Shown: positions 1 through 8,136, numbered from the stretch's first letter. The stretch is 64,000 bases of DNA from Streptomyces sp. NBC_00358 (GCF_036099295.1 NZ_CP107976.1:310001-374000), one strand, 5' to 3'. Notes: generated from the sequence alone by a model not told the origin. Made by a program: numbers and translations.

Positions 1-51
1 TCGTGGTCATGGTGATCTGGTCCTTTCGTGCGTGCAGGTTGTGGTGCGTGG

Positions 52-870
52 TCAACGGGAGAGCGTGGCGACGGCCTCGGCATGGACACCGGGCGCAGCG
101 GCCAGGAAGCTCTCGCTCTGCGGGGTCCAGGGGCGGCCCTCGGCGTCGGAGATCTCCCCGCCGGCCTCGGTGACGAGCAGCGCCCCCGGCAGCAGGTCCG
201 CGCGGGCGCCGGAGTACTGCCAGAAGGCGTCGATCCGGCCGGCGGCCACGTTCAGCAGGTGCAGGGTCGCGGGTACGGCGGCGCGGACGACGAGCGCGTC
301 GAAGAGCATCGCGGTGATCGAGGAGCCGACGCGCCGTACGACCTTCTCGTCCTCGTCCGGCCGGGCCTGGCTTGTGGCCACGATGCCCAGAGCGAGGTCC
401 GCGGTCCGGGAGACCTGCAGTGGCCGGCCGTCGAGGTGGGCGCCCGCGCCTGCGAGCGCGGTGTAGGTCTCGCCGGTCAGCGGCAGGTGGACCACGGTGA
501 GCACCGGCTGGTTCTCACGCACGAGGGTGGCGGTCACCGCCCACTCCGGAAGGGCGTGCAGGTGGTTGACGTTTCCTTCTGCCGGATCCACGACCCACCA
601 CTCGCCGGGCGGCAGCGCCCCGCCGTCCAGCTCGTCCTCCACCCAGCCGGCGTTCGGGCGCAGGCGCGTGAGGCCGGGGCGCAGGATGGCGAGGGCCGTG
701 TCGTCGTTGGCGGCGAGGGCGCGCATCAGCTCTTCGCGGGTCTCGTAGCGGACCACCTCGCCGAAGCGCTCGCGCAGCGCGGATCCGGCAGCGCGCACGA
801 CGATGGCGGTCTGGCTGAGCAGGTCGGCGTCGGGGGCGGCGACGTCGGTGGTCTGAAGCGTTTCGGACAT
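52..870 (-). CDS. Inositol monophosphatase-family protein
   Basis: A 272-aa protein with the fold signatures of the inositol monophosphatase/FBPase superfamily, metal-dependent phosphatases of small sugar or nucleotide phosphates. The central motif reads WVVDPAEGNVN where the family normally has DPxDGTxN, so the second metal-ligand Asp is Glu and the Thr is Asn. The C-terminal part keeps an Asp followed by LLPGALLVTEAGG, matching the usual WDxAAG...EAGG. The ATG at 870 has GGGAG seven bases upstream. It is transcribed divergently from the LysR gene at 1008, which is a natural candidate regulator. Family membership is fairly sure. The substrate is unknown, and the altered motif leaves catalytic activity uncertain. 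Confidence 0.75.
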   Translation of the reverse strand: MSETLQTTDVAAPDADLLSQTAIVVRAAGSALRERFGEVVRYETREELMRALAANDDTALAILRPGLTRLRPNAGWVEDELDGGALPPGEWWVVDPAEGNVNHLHALPEWAVTATLVRENQPVLTVVHLPLTGETYTALAGAGAHLDGRPLQVSRTADLALGIVATSQARPDEDEKVVRRVGSSITAMLFDALVVRAAVPATLHLLNVAAGRIDAFWQYSGARADLLPGALLVTEAGGEISDAEGRPWTPQSESFLAAAPGVHAEAVATLSR

Positions 871-1007
871 GGCGGTACTCCCGTGTGAGGAGGGGTGATG
901 AGGCTGGTCGGGCCAGGCGGTGCGTTCCGTCTTGCGCTCTCACCTCGAAGGTATAGAGCCCCTTCATTAACTTCAAATGCATGTCAAGCACGGCTAGGAT
1001 TACTCGC

Positions 1008-1913
1008 ATGCAATTGGATTTGAACCTGCTCACCGCCCTCGACGCGCTGCTGGAGGAGGGGAGTGTGACCGGGGCGGCCGCACGCCTGCACGTCACCGCC
1101 CCCGCGATGAGCCGGAGTCTGGGCCGAATCCGGCACGTGACCGGGGATCAGATCCTGGTGCGCACGGGGCGCACGATGACCCCGACGCCGTATGCGATCG
1201 CCGTCCGGGAACAGGTGCACGAGCTGCTGCACCAGGTCCACGGTGTACTGGCACCGAGCCGTGAACTCGACCTGGCAACGTTGGAGCGCACTTTCACCCT
1301 CCGCTGGCACGACTCCCTGGTCGCCATGAGTGGCCCCGCCCTGCTCACGGCCGTTCGCGGACAGGCTCCAGGCGTGCGCTTGCGCTTCGTCGCGGAATCG
1401 GGCACCGACACCCCCGAGTTGCGGCGCGGCGAGGTCGACCTGGAGGCGAACGCCAACCGCCCCGGCGCACCGGACATCCGTGCCGAGAACGTGGGCGAGA
1501 CCCGCCTCGTCATCGTCGTGAGGCGGGGGCACCCACTCACCCGCGTCAGGACCCTCACGGCAAAGCAATACGCCGCCGCCGAGCACGTCACCGTCTCACG
1601 ACGTGGCAACCTCAGTAATGCCCTCGACGACGCCCTCACGCGGCTCGGCCTCACCCGCCGTGTGGTGGCGACCGCGCCCACGGAAGCGACCGCCTTCGAG
1701 TTCGCGCGTGGCTCCGATCTCCTGATCAGCGTCCCAGAAGCCACCACGCGCTCCACAGTCGCCGACCTCGGCCTGGTCGTCCTCCCCCTCCCCCTCGAAC
1801 TGCCGTCGGCACCGGTATACCTGTCATGGCATCAGCGTTACGACACCGACCGCGCCCACGCCTGGCTGCGCGGCCTGGCGCGAACCGCGCTGGCCGTGTG
1901 CGAGGCGCCGTAG
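1008..1913 (+). CDS. LysR-family transcriptional regulator
   Basis: A 301-aa LysR-type regulator. The N-terminal winged helix-turn-helix (residues 1-60) shows the family pattern LNLLTALDALLEEGSVTGAA followed by the recognition helix region TAPAMSRSLGRI. The rest is the periplasmic-binding-protein-like effector domain (about 90-295). An in-frame ATG lies 27 bases earlier, but the start at 1008 leaves the normal short LysR leader (MQLDLNLL). It is divergent from the phosphatase-like gene, the classic LysR arrangement in which the shared region of about 137 bp carries the operator. I could not identify a convincing T-N11-A operator by eye. Effector and targets are unknown. Confidence 0.88.
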   Translation: MQLDLNLLTALDALLEEGSVTGAAARLHVTAPAMSRSLGRIRHVTGDQILVRTGRTMTPTPYAIAVREQVHELLHQVHGVLAPSRELDLATLERTFTLRWHDSLVAMSGPALLTAVRGQAPGVRLRFVAESGTDTPELRRGEVDLEANANRPGAPDIRAENVGETRLVIVVRRGHPLTRVRTLTAKQYAAAEHVTVSRRGNLSNALDDALTRLGLTRRVVATAPTEATAFEFARGSDLLISVPEATTRSTVADLGLVVLPLPLELPSAPVYLSWHQRYDTDRAHAWLRGLARTALAVCEAP

Positions 1914-2106
1914 TCGGCGTCGTCAGGCCGCTTCACCCATGCGTCCACGCGACCACCTTGATCTCGCACGGCCGGCCGCCGCGCGGGACCCCGCAGTGGT
2001 TCACCAGGCTCCGGTGGGGGGCGTACCCGACCACCTGAAGGCGGTCGCGAAGGCCCGAGTTCGCCGAGGATGCCCGCGATGAGGAGACGGTGGCGGTCTT
2101 CGAAAG

Positions 2107-2280
2107 ATGGTGGTCGACCGGCTGATCGCGCGCTGGGAGGCCCACCTGCTAGAGAAGACGCTGTGGCGGACGCTCTACGAGACGGGATCTCGCCGGGCGC
2201 CGGACCCCGGTGAACGTCAAGGGCAGCCGGGCGCGCGAGGGCTTCGTGCCGGAGACCGTCTACGGCCTCTGGTGAGCTCG
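2107..2280 (+). pseudogene. Possible tyrosine integrase remnant
   Basis: One frame reads RLIARWEAHLLEKTLWRTLY then ETGSR. This resembles the stretch before the first catalytic Arg of actinobacterial tyrosine recombinases (typically LREKTLWRMLYETAAR). The similarity then breaks off, with no second half, HxxR box or catalytic Tyr. The assignment rests on one short motif and is tentative. If right, it is the oldest of several recombinase traces in the window. The rest of the stretch from 1914 to 2372 shows nothing else I can support. Confidence 0.3.
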
Positions 2281-2372
2281 CGTGTTCAGGTGTCGGGTAT
2301 TCGTGGCCGAGCCCAGACGGAGCTCGCGCTGAGTGATCTGCGCGAGCTCGGCGGTGCCCCGCAGTCTGCTGG

Positions 2373-2463
2373 TCGGCGGTTGGCGGTTGGCGGTTGGCGG
2401 TTGGCGGTTGGCGGTTGGCGGTTGGCGGTTGGCGGTTGGCGGTTGGCGGTTGGCGGTTGGCGG
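2373..2463 (+). repeat. Perfect heptanucleotide tandem repeat
   Basis: Twelve perfect head-to-tail copies of TTGGCGG occupy 2380-2463, preceded by one imperfect copy (TCGGCGG) at 2373. The array ends about 50 bp before the likely GTG start of the next gene. A 7-bp unit is not a multiple of three, so a change in copy number shifts any frame reading through it. Three units (21 bp) would encode AVGGWRL. Slipped-strand variation is plausible. Confidence 0.97.
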
Positions 2464-2513
2464 TTGCCATGATGGGCGGCTGTAAGTTCTCAGGTGTTTC
2501 TGGAGGTGCGGCC

Positions 2514-3086
2514 GTGGCGTTCGAGACCGAAGCCGATTTCGGACTCGCCGAACGCGATGAGTGGTCTTATGCGCCGGCAGTCGGCGTCGGACCGCTCCGG
2601 TTCGGCATGACCGTCGACGAAGTGGTCGAGGCGGCTGAGATCCTCGGCCGGACGGAGGTCAGCGATTGTGTACGGGACTACGCGATCTTCTCGCCGACTT
2701 GGAAGATCGAAGTACACCGTCACGGGGTGGCTTCTCAGCCTGCTGTCACGGCCTATGTGAGTCAAGGCGTGGGGCTGTTCTGCGTCGCCGCCGACGCTGG
2801 GCAGGGCCCCCAGGTCGCGTTCGACGGACTCCCGCTGGTCGGGCGAGACCTGTCGGAGCTGGAAAGCGATGCAATCGCGTATGCCGAGGCGATGGGCGTG
2901 CACCTTCGCTACACGCCCGAGGGCTACGCAGGACCGGATGACCCCGGGGTCCTCATGCGCGGGCAACTCGTCGGGCGGGTTCTCCGCTCGCGTCCGCTGT
3001 TCATGGTGACGCGTGACGGCGCGAATACGGAATGGGACTCGGTGCCCTCCGACGAGTACCACGTCAAGGGCAAGCCCATGGCCTGA
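2514..3086 (+). CDS. Conserved hypothetical protein (GPLxxGM family)
   Basis: A 190-aa soluble protein of unknown function. I chose the GTG at 2514 because GGAGGT lies six bases upstream (2502-2507). Earlier ATGs at 2469 and 2472 sit against the heptanucleotide repeat without a ribosome site, and a longer start would translate the repeat. Near the N-terminus GVGPLRFGMTVDEV resembles IGPLHCGMPLTEAED in the product of the gene at 18673, so the two may be distant relatives. There is no signal peptide or membrane segment. Such small proteins often sit in accessory regions next to toxins, but nothing here proves an immunity role. Confidence 0.7.
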   Translation: MAFETEADFGLAERDEWSYAPAVGVGPLRFGMTVDEVVEAAEILGRTEVSDCVRDYAIFSPTWKIEVHRHGVASQPAVTAYVSQGVGLFCVAADAGQGPQVAFDGLPLVGRDLSELESDAIAYAEAMGVHLRYTPEGYAGPDDPGVLMRGQLVGRVLRSRPLFMVTRDGANTEWDSVPSDEYHVKGKPMA

Positions 3087-3161
3087 GGTGGTGTGACGGA
3101 CAGTGATGCTCGGGACTCCCCCGCCGCTGTTTGACCTCGCATTGTGACTGCGGGTTTCCGC

Positions 3162-3698
3162 CTACTCCAGATGGAGAGCTGCCAAGCGGGGCAGTCGGCG
3201 AGTCATTTCGTTGTGGTCATCGAAAGCGAAGTTCCAGGTGGGGTCGAGCTCCGGGTAGCGGATGGTGGGTGGGCTCGCGGGAAGCTGATCACCAGTCGCC
3301 GAGATGTGTGCGTTCCAGGCGATGCCCAGCATGTCCTCACCCTCCAGGTCGACGCCGTCGGCCGCGCAGGCTTGAACGATGGGCAGTTCTGCCAGGGCAT
3401 CGGGGTCGGCGACTGCGAGCTCGAAGACTTCACGGCCCTGAGCGATCAGCCAGCCGCGGAAGTAGTCGAAGCCGTCGTCAGAGCACCCACCGTTGGCGAT
3501 GTAGGCAGCGGCCCACAGAGGATTGGTGTAGGAATCAACCATCAGGTCCCACAACACTTGCTCAGCGGCGACGATCTCCTCGACCGGCCGGGAGGCCAGT
3601 AGCGAGGTCGCATTGCGCGCGACCGCTTCGCCGTCGTTCGGGTCGGTCGCCTGGTTGCGGGCTGCCTCAATGAGCTGCCAGAACTGCTTTTTGTTCAT
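3162..3698 (-). CDS. DUF4240 domain-containing protein
   Basis: A 178-aa protein matching the DUF4240 pattern: an N-terminal MNKKQFWQLIEAAR, a central LWAAAYIANGGCSDDGFDYF followed by RGWLIAQGREVFE, and a conserved ADPDALAELP segment. DUF4240 proteins are small cytoplasmic proteins, common in Streptomyces, often in repair or toxin-immunity-like neighbourhoods, with no assigned biochemical function. I preferred the ATG at 3698 over a start six codons upstream because it begins exactly at the family N-terminus. Neither start has an obvious ribosome site. It converges with the gene at 2514. Confidence 0.82.
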   Translation of the reverse strand: MNKKQFWQLIEAARNQATDPNDGEAVARNATSLLASRPVEEIVAAEQVLWDLMVDSYTNPLWAAAYIANGGCSDDGFDYFRGWLIAQGREVFELAVADPDALAELPIVQACAADGVDLEGEDMLGIAWNAHISATGDQLPASPPTIRYPELDPTWNFAFDDHNEMTRRLPRLAALHLE

Positions 3699-3982
3699 GG
3701 AGGCAGAGCCTGTCACCTGGCACTGACATCGCCGGTTGCGGGCGCTTGGCCCGTAAGAGCAGCCACGTCGCTCCTGTCAGCGTGTGTGATCGCCGGGGGC
3801 GATCGGCTCCAGGTTCACCGACTTCGGTGACCAGGCGGCTGGCAGTCTTGTCGTGGTGGCCCAGCGCCCTTCGCGATGATGGGTGCCGGGGCTTCGAGGA
3901 CAAGCTGGCGGATCGCGGAGGTGCTGCCGCGCTGCGGCGGAACGCCGAACTTTCGTGTGCAGCAGTTGGTGCCCGACAGCGC

Positions 3983-4138
3983 AACCACACGGTCCAGACC
4001 CGGGCTCTGCACGCCGACCTGCGATGGCGCAACAAGAACGCCCGTCACCCCGACGTCCTCGCCGCCCAGCGGAAGGAGCGTGCTCGCATCCGCAGGGGGA
4101 AGGGCATCCGTCGGGGCGGACGATCGCTCGCCGCGTGA
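3983..4138 (+). pseudogene. IS630-family transposase C-terminal remnant
   Basis: The last 51 codons before the stop at 4136-4138 read NHTVQTRALHADLRWRNKNA then RHPDVLAAQRKERARIR, the characteristic C-terminus of actinobacterial IS630-type transposases. No DDE catalytic region precedes it. The sequence upstream (3717-3982) shows no convincing homologous frame. It is a truncated relic ending directly against the small gene at 4139. Confidence 0.7.
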
Positions 4139-4378
4139 TCAGTCGCTGACGTTCAAGGTCGCGTACTCCCGCACGCCGAGCCCGGCCAGCACGGAACGAA
4201 CCCGTTCCAGTGCCACCCCGCGATCGAGGCTTCCCTCGATCTCCAGGTCGAGATGACAACGTCCCGCCCCGCTGCCCGCGCCCGTGATCTCCCCGTCGGG
4301 ACCGAACACGGTGTCCAACGCTTCCTCGACCTCATCTCGGTCGATGGGCAGACCGGCGAAGACGATCTCAACGAACAT
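4139..4378 (-). CDS. Small conserved hypothetical protein
   Basis: A 79-aa acidic protein. AGGAGG lies seven bases before the ATG at 4378, good support for translation. Predicted secondary structure alternates beta and alpha: MFVEIVFAGLP, then an acidic helix, then CHLDLEIEG, then a helix and the ending YATLNVSD. This resembles a compact ferredoxin-like two-layer domain. No catalytic motif, signal peptide or membrane segment is seen. The family was not recognised. The gene is divergent from the NAD-salvage operon across a region of about 270 bp. Confidence 0.6.
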   Translation of the reverse strand: MFVEIVFAGLPIDRDEVEEALDTVFGPDGEITGAGSGAGRCHLDLEIEGSLDRGVALERVRSVLAGLGVREYATLNVSD

Positions 4379-4592
4379 CGCGTTCCTCCTCTCCGGCCCG
4401 GCGAACCATACCGGTCACGGCACCAGACAGGGGCTCCCCGATGAGGACGGCCCCACCAACAGGCCGCTCCCGCAAGCGGCTTCGCGCACCTCGCGGGCCG
4501 CGCCCGGACACCATAGGGGCAGGCCCCTGGCCCGGTGCACTCCCCCGCTGCGCGGTGACGTGGCGGCGCCCCAGGCGTCACTGGTTTCTCCC

Positions 4593-4622
4593 TTGCCTCC
4601 ATCCGCTCACCCTATTTATAGT
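4593..4622 (+). promoter_or_regulatory. Candidate promoter of pnuC-nadR-nrtR
   Basis: TTGCCT (4593-4598) and TATAGT (4617-4622) are separated by 18 bp and match vegetative -35 and -10 hexamers at four and five of six positions. The predicted transcript would start about 20 bp before the pnuC ATG. It is the only good promoter-like pair in the 270-bp gap. Confidence 0.45.
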
Positions 4623-4636
4623 CATGGCGACCATTA
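4616..4636 (+). promoter_or_regulatory. Candidate NrtR operator
   Basis: A 21-bp imperfect palindrome, TTATAGTC-ATGGC-GACCATTA, has arms matching at 6 of 8 positions. It overlaps the -10 box and abuts the AAGGAG ribosome site of pnuC. NrtR-family repressors bind palindromes of about 21 bp in front of NAD-metabolism operons, and the third gene of this operon encodes an NrtR-like protein. The length and position fit autoregulation. The match to a species-specific consensus is not established. Confidence 0.4.
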
Positions 4637-4647
4637 AGGAGTCGTCC

Positions 4648-5256
4648 ATGAACTGGAACCTCAGCTGGACCGAAGCGCTCGGCTTCGCCACCGGCGCCGT
4701 CTGCGTCTGGCTGGTGGCCCGTCAGCACATCGCCAACTGGCCCGTCGGCATCGCCAACAACGTCTTCTTCATCGTGCTCTTCCTGCAGGCCGGCCTGTAC
4801 GCCGACGCCGGCCTCCAGGTCGTCTTCATCGCGCTGGCCGTCTTCGGCTGGTGGACCTGGGCCCGCGACCGCGGAACCGCGACCGCCGGCGCCCTGCCGG
4901 TGCGCCGCACCACGGGTGCCGAATGGGCCTGGCTCGCCGCCGCCGGAGTGCTGGGCACCGGCGCCCTCACCCTGCTGCTGGACCGGGCCACCGACTCCAC
5001 CGTCCCCTTCTGGGACGCGCTCACCACCGCCCTCTCCCTGACGGCCACCTACGGCCAGTGCCGCAAGCTGCTGGAGTCCTGGTGGCTGTGGATCGCCGCC
5101 GACCTGGTCTACATCCCGCTGTACGCCTACAAGGGCCTGTACTTGACCTCGCTTCTGTACGTCGGCTTCCTCGCCCTGTGCGTGGCCGGCCTCCTCGGCT
5201 GGCGGCGCAGCCTCGCGGGCGTCGCCCCCCGCCCCGCCACGGCGGTGACCGCATGA
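4648..5256 (+). CDS. pnuC: PnuC-type nicotinamide riboside transporter
   Basis: A 202-aa integral membrane protein of the PnuC family, which imports nicotinamide riboside by facilitated diffusion. The pyridine-precursor signature WPVGIANNVFFIVLF is followed by FGWWTWARD and several hydrophobic helices (seven expected in the family). The C-terminal YGQCRKLLESWWLWIAADLV resembles the substrate-binding W-W-x-x-x-D helix. The ATG at 4648 has AAGGAG seven bases upstream. An upstream open frame lacks this site. The stop overlaps the nadR start (ATGA), so the transporter and the kinase/adenylyltransferase are translationally coupled. Confidence 0.92.
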   Translation: MNWNLSWTEALGFATGAVCVWLVARQHIANWPVGIANNVFFIVLFLQAGLYADAGLQVVFIALAVFGWWTWARDRGTATAGALPVRRTTGAEWAWLAAAGVLGTGALTLLLDRATDSTVPFWDALTTALSLTATYGQCRKLLESWWLWIAADLVYIPLYAYKGLYLTSLLYVGFLALCVAGLLGWRRSLAGVAPRPATAVTA

Positions 5257-6344
5257 GCGCCGCCACCCGCCCGTACGAGCACGGCCTGGTGCTCGGCAAG
5301 TTCTATCCGCCGCACGCCGGCCACCACCACCTCGTCCGCACCGCCCTCGCGCAGTGCGACCGGCTGACCGTCCTGGTCTGCGCCGCCTCCGTGGAGTCGG
5401 TACCGCTCGCAGACCGGGTGGCGTGGATGCGCGAGGCCCACCCGGAGGCCGAGATCGTCGGCGCCGTCGACGACCACGCCGTCGACCTGCACGACCCCGC
5501 GGTGTGGGACGCCCATATGGCCGTCTTCCGCTCCGCTGTTCCGAAGCCGGTCGACGCCGTGTTCACCTCCGAGTCGTACGGCGCCGAGCTGGCCCGCCGG
5601 TTCGACGCGGCCGAGGTCAGCGTGGACCTGGACCGCACCACGTACCCGGTCTCCGGCACGGCCGTACGCAAGGACCCGGTGGGCTGCTGGCCGTTCCTCG
5701 GTCCGGGCGTGCGCGGCGCCCTCGCCCGGCGCGTGGCCGTCCTCGGCGCCGAGTCCACCGGCACCACCACCCTCTCCCGAGCTCTCGCCGACCACTACCG
5801 CGCGCGCGGCGGCGTCTGGACGGACACCGGCTGGGTGGCCGAGTACGGTCGCGCCTACAGCGAGGAGAAGCTCGCCACTCTTCGGGCGGCCGACCCCGAA
5901 GCCGACTGGGCGGACGTGGAGTTCACCTCTGAGGAGTTCCCCGTCATCGCGCGCCGCCAGGACGATGACGAACAGCGGGCGGCCCGCGGCGGTTCCCCCG
6001 TGCTCTTCTGCGACACCGACTCCTTCGCCACCGCGATCTGGCACGAGCGCTACCTCAACGCGCCCAGCCCCGAGGTGATGGCCGTCGCCGCCCGCACCCC
6101 GCGCCACCTGTACCTGCTCACCGACCATGAGGGCGTGCCCTTCGAGGACGACGGCCTGCGCGACGAGCCGCACCTGCGCCCGTGGATGACCGGCCGGTTC
6201 CGGGAGGAACTGGAGCGCACCGGCCGCCGGTTCCTGCTGGTCACCGGCAGTCCCGAGGAGCGGTTGCGCACCGCTGTGGCGGCGGTGGACGGCCTGCTCG
6301 CCGAGGGCTGGCACTTCGCAGACCCGCTCCCGGAGCACCGGTGA
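5253..6344 (+). CDS. nadR: NadR-type NMN adenylyltransferase / ribosylnicotinamide kinase
   Basis: A 363-aa two-domain protein. The N-terminal nucleotidyltransferase domain (about 1-160) has GKFYPPHAGHHHLV and SGTAVRKDP, matching the GxFxPxHxGH and ISxTxxR signatures of NMN adenylyltransferase, which makes NAD from NMN. The C-terminal part (about 170-355) is a P-loop kinase-like domain matching the ribosylnicotinamide kinase half of NadR. Its P-loop reads GAESTGTTTLS, so the usual Walker Lys (GxESxGKST) is Thr. There is no N-terminal DNA-binding domain. ATGA overlaps join it to pnuC and GTGA to the next gene. The pathway is uptake of nicotinamide riboside, phosphorylation, then adenylylation. 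Confidence 0.88.
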   Translation: MSAATRPYEHGLVLGKFYPPHAGHHHLVRTALAQCDRLTVLVCAASVESVPLADRVAWMREAHPEAEIVGAVDDHAVDLHDPAVWDAHMAVFRSAVPKPVDAVFTSESYGAELARRFDAAEVSVDLDRTTYPVSGTAVRKDPVGCWPFLGPGVRGALARRVAVLGAESTGTTTLSRALADHYRARGGVWTDTGWVAEYGRAYSEEKLATLRAADPEADWADVEFTSEEFPVIARRQDDDEQRAARGGSPVLFCDTDSFATAIWHERYLNAPSPEVMAVAARTPRHLYLLTDHEGVPFEDDGLRDEPHLRPWMTGRFREELERTGRRFLLVTGSPEERLRTAVAAVDGLLAEGWHFADPLPEHR

Positions 6345-7069
6345 CGGCCGCCCCGTACGACCCGTCCGCGTACGAGCCCTTCTCGGTGACCGTCGACCTC
6401 GCCGTGCTCACCGTGCGCGCCGCCGTCCTGCACGTACTGCTGATCCGGCGCGGCCAGGATCCGTACGCGGGGTCCTGGGCTCTGCCCGGCGGCTTCCTGC
6501 TTCCCCGCGAGTCGGCCGAGGAGGCCGCCCGCCGCGAACTCGCCGAGGAGACCGGCCTGGCGCCGTCCCTGGTCGACGGCCTCCATCTGGAGCAGGTACG
6601 CACCTACAGCGACCCGGACCGCGACCCGCGGATGCGGGTGGTCTCCGTGGCCTTCGCCGCGCTGGTCCCCGATCTGCCCGAACCCGCGGCCGGCGGCGAC
6701 GCCGCCCAGGCCCGCTGGGTGCCGCTCGCCGAGGCCGAGGCCGCCGCCCTCGCCTTCGACCACGACCGTATCCTCGCCGATGCCAGCGATCAGGTCCGAT
6801 CCCGGCTGGAGTACACCTGCCTGGCCACCGCCTTCTGCCCGCCCGAGTTCACCCTCGGCGAGTTGCGGGCCGTCTACGAGACCGTCTGGGACACCGGCCT
6901 CGACCGCCCCAACTTCCGACGCAAGGTGCTCGCCACCCCCGGCTTCGTGGAGGCCGTCCCCGGCGGCGCCCGCCTGACCGGCGGCCGCGGCAAACCCGCC
7001 GCCCTCTACCGCGCCGGTACGGCCACCGCCCTGCACCCGCCCCTGCTGCGACCGGAAGGCCCCCGATAA
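6341..7069 (+). CDS. nrtR: NrtR-like Nudix transcriptional regulator
   Basis: A 242-aa protein with an N-terminal Nudix domain and a C-terminal winged-helix region (about 155-235; FTLGELRAVYETVWDTGLD, NFRRKVLATPGFVE), the NrtR arrangement. NrtR repressors sense ADP-ribose or related NAD products and control NAD synthesis and salvage. The Nudix box GGFLLPRESAEEAARRELAE is complete (GX5EX7REUXEEXGU). Hydrolase activity may therefore be retained, unlike in NrtR members that lost it. The GTG start overlaps the nadR stop by four bases. Its location in the operon it probably controls, and the palindrome at 4616, suggest autorepression. Confidence 0.87.
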   Translation: MTAAPYDPSAYEPFSVTVDLAVLTVRAAVLHVLLIRRGQDPYAGSWALPGGFLLPRESAEEAARRELAEETGLAPSLVDGLHLEQVRTYSDPDRDPRMRVVSVAFAALVPDLPEPAAGGDAAQARWVPLAEAEAAALAFDHDRILADASDQVRSRLEYTCLATAFCPPEFTLGELRAVYETVWDTGLDRPNFRRKVLATPGFVEAVPGGARLTGGRGKPAALYRAGTATALHPPLLRPEGPR

Positions 7070-7155
7070 CACCCGCGTACACCGGCCGACGCCCCGCCGA
7101 GAACCACTCGGACTCGAAGTTCAAGATCGGGCCACCAGTACGAAGGGGGCGGCTG

Positions 7156-7455
7156 ATGCACGGCCGAGGATGGAAGTTGGCCCTGATCGCGGCCGCGGCG
7201 GTGCTGTCGGTCTCCGCGTGCGTGGGCTGGGGCGGCTACCCGCCGGCGAAGAACGTCCACGAATCTCAACTCATAGGCACCTGGCGCGCCCGAGATTGCG
7301 GCACCACAGTGGTCTTGCACCCAGAGGGAGCGGCATCCGCCACCGGCATCCCTACCGAGATGGAACTCGACTCCAAGGTCACGCACAGGGTCAACGGGGA
7401 CGGCACCTGGAGGATCGACGAGGTCGGCGGTGAGCAGCAACTCGACGTAGCCATG
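7156..7455 (+). pseudogene. Lipoprotein gene, 5' fragment
   Basis: The frame begins MHGRGWKLALIAAAAVLSVS with a lipobox LSVSAC, so Cys22 would be lipidated. It continues through ESQLIGTWRARDCGTTVVLH and GDGTWRIDEVGGEQQLDVAM, a pattern familiar from small secreted Streptomyces lipoproteins. After about codon 100 the frame runs on to 7647 but loses family character. The expected ending, a strand pair and GDPDDMNWCVLTRQ, is found at 20895-21047 instead. I therefore read this as the first part of a gene broken by inserted DNA. The exact break, near 7455-7460, is inferred. Confidence 0.6.
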
Positions 7456-7671
7456 GGGTACGTGGCTTTGTTCATGTTCAGCAGCAGCGTTTGTCTGCCG
7501 GTTTGGGCGTCAGTTGGTGATCACTGGGTCTCGGAATGTTCACGAGAGATAGCGTCAGCGCATGGACCAGCGCGGCCTGGACCGCTGGCTCGGGTGTCAG
7601 GGGGACATGTTGGCGCCCCGGAAAGACGTTCGCCGCCTGCCGTCTAACCTCTCCTCTTGAGGGGTGGGATT

Positions 7672-8097
7672 ATGGAAAAGTCGATCTTGGTTGAGTCCAT
7701 CAGGTACTCCGCCGTGTGCCAGGGGTGCGGTGCCGAGGCGGAGTGGTGCGGTGTTCAGGCGCTGGTGGGTGAGGCCCTGCGGTGGGATGTTGAGTCGACG
7801 TGTCCAGCCTGCGGGTTTGCCCTGGCTGTGTGTGACGGTGACCTGCCGGAGGAATTGCGTGGCCGACTGCTCTCCGAGCACGGGCGGGCAAGGCTGCGGG
7901 TAGCCCCGCCGACGAGGAACGCCGCCATCATGCGGGTGCTGCGGGCCGAACTCGGCATCGGCCTGGACGGCGTCCGGGCCGTGCTGGAGCAGGTCTTGAC
8001 CGGGCAGTACTCAGGGACCCTGCCCGAGATGGAGCTCCTGGCGCGGAAGCTGCGGGCATCAGGCATCGAGGCGGCCGCTTCGCGGACGGTGGATTGA
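7672..8097 (+). CDS. Hypothetical protein with two CxxC motifs
   Basis: A 141-aa protein. The N-terminal half has CQGCG (about 18-22) and CPACG (about 45-49), spaced like a zinc ribbon. The C-terminal half (residues 85-140) is helical: NAAIMRVLRAELGIGLDGVR, then LPEMELLARKLRASGIEA. The ATG at 7672 follows a GAGGGG ribosome site and is preferred to an upstream in-frame start. Its stop abuts the probable left end of the IS21-type element. It lies between the halves of the lipoprotein gene, so it may have arrived as a passenger on a mobile element. Function unknown. Confidence 0.6.
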   Translation: MEKSILVESIRYSAVCQGCGAEAEWCGVQALVGEALRWDVESTCPACGFALAVCDGDLPEELRGRLLSEHGRARLRVAPPTRNAAIMRVLRAELGIGLDGVRAVLEQVLTGQYSGTLPEMELLARKLRASGIEAAASRTVD

Positions 8098-8136
8098 GTG
8101 AGCCTGCCGGGCGGAACGACTGGGTTCGGCGAGGCC

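Noticed and set aside
1008-1913. LysR gene as the pathway regulator of the peptide cluster
   Set aside because: It lies more than 20 kb away, beyond several mobile elements, and is paired with a divergent gene of its own.
2373-2463. Tandem repeat considered as a CRISPR array or repeat protein
   Set aside because: The units are 7 bp without spacers and no cas genes are present. Translation through it would need a start with no ribosome site.
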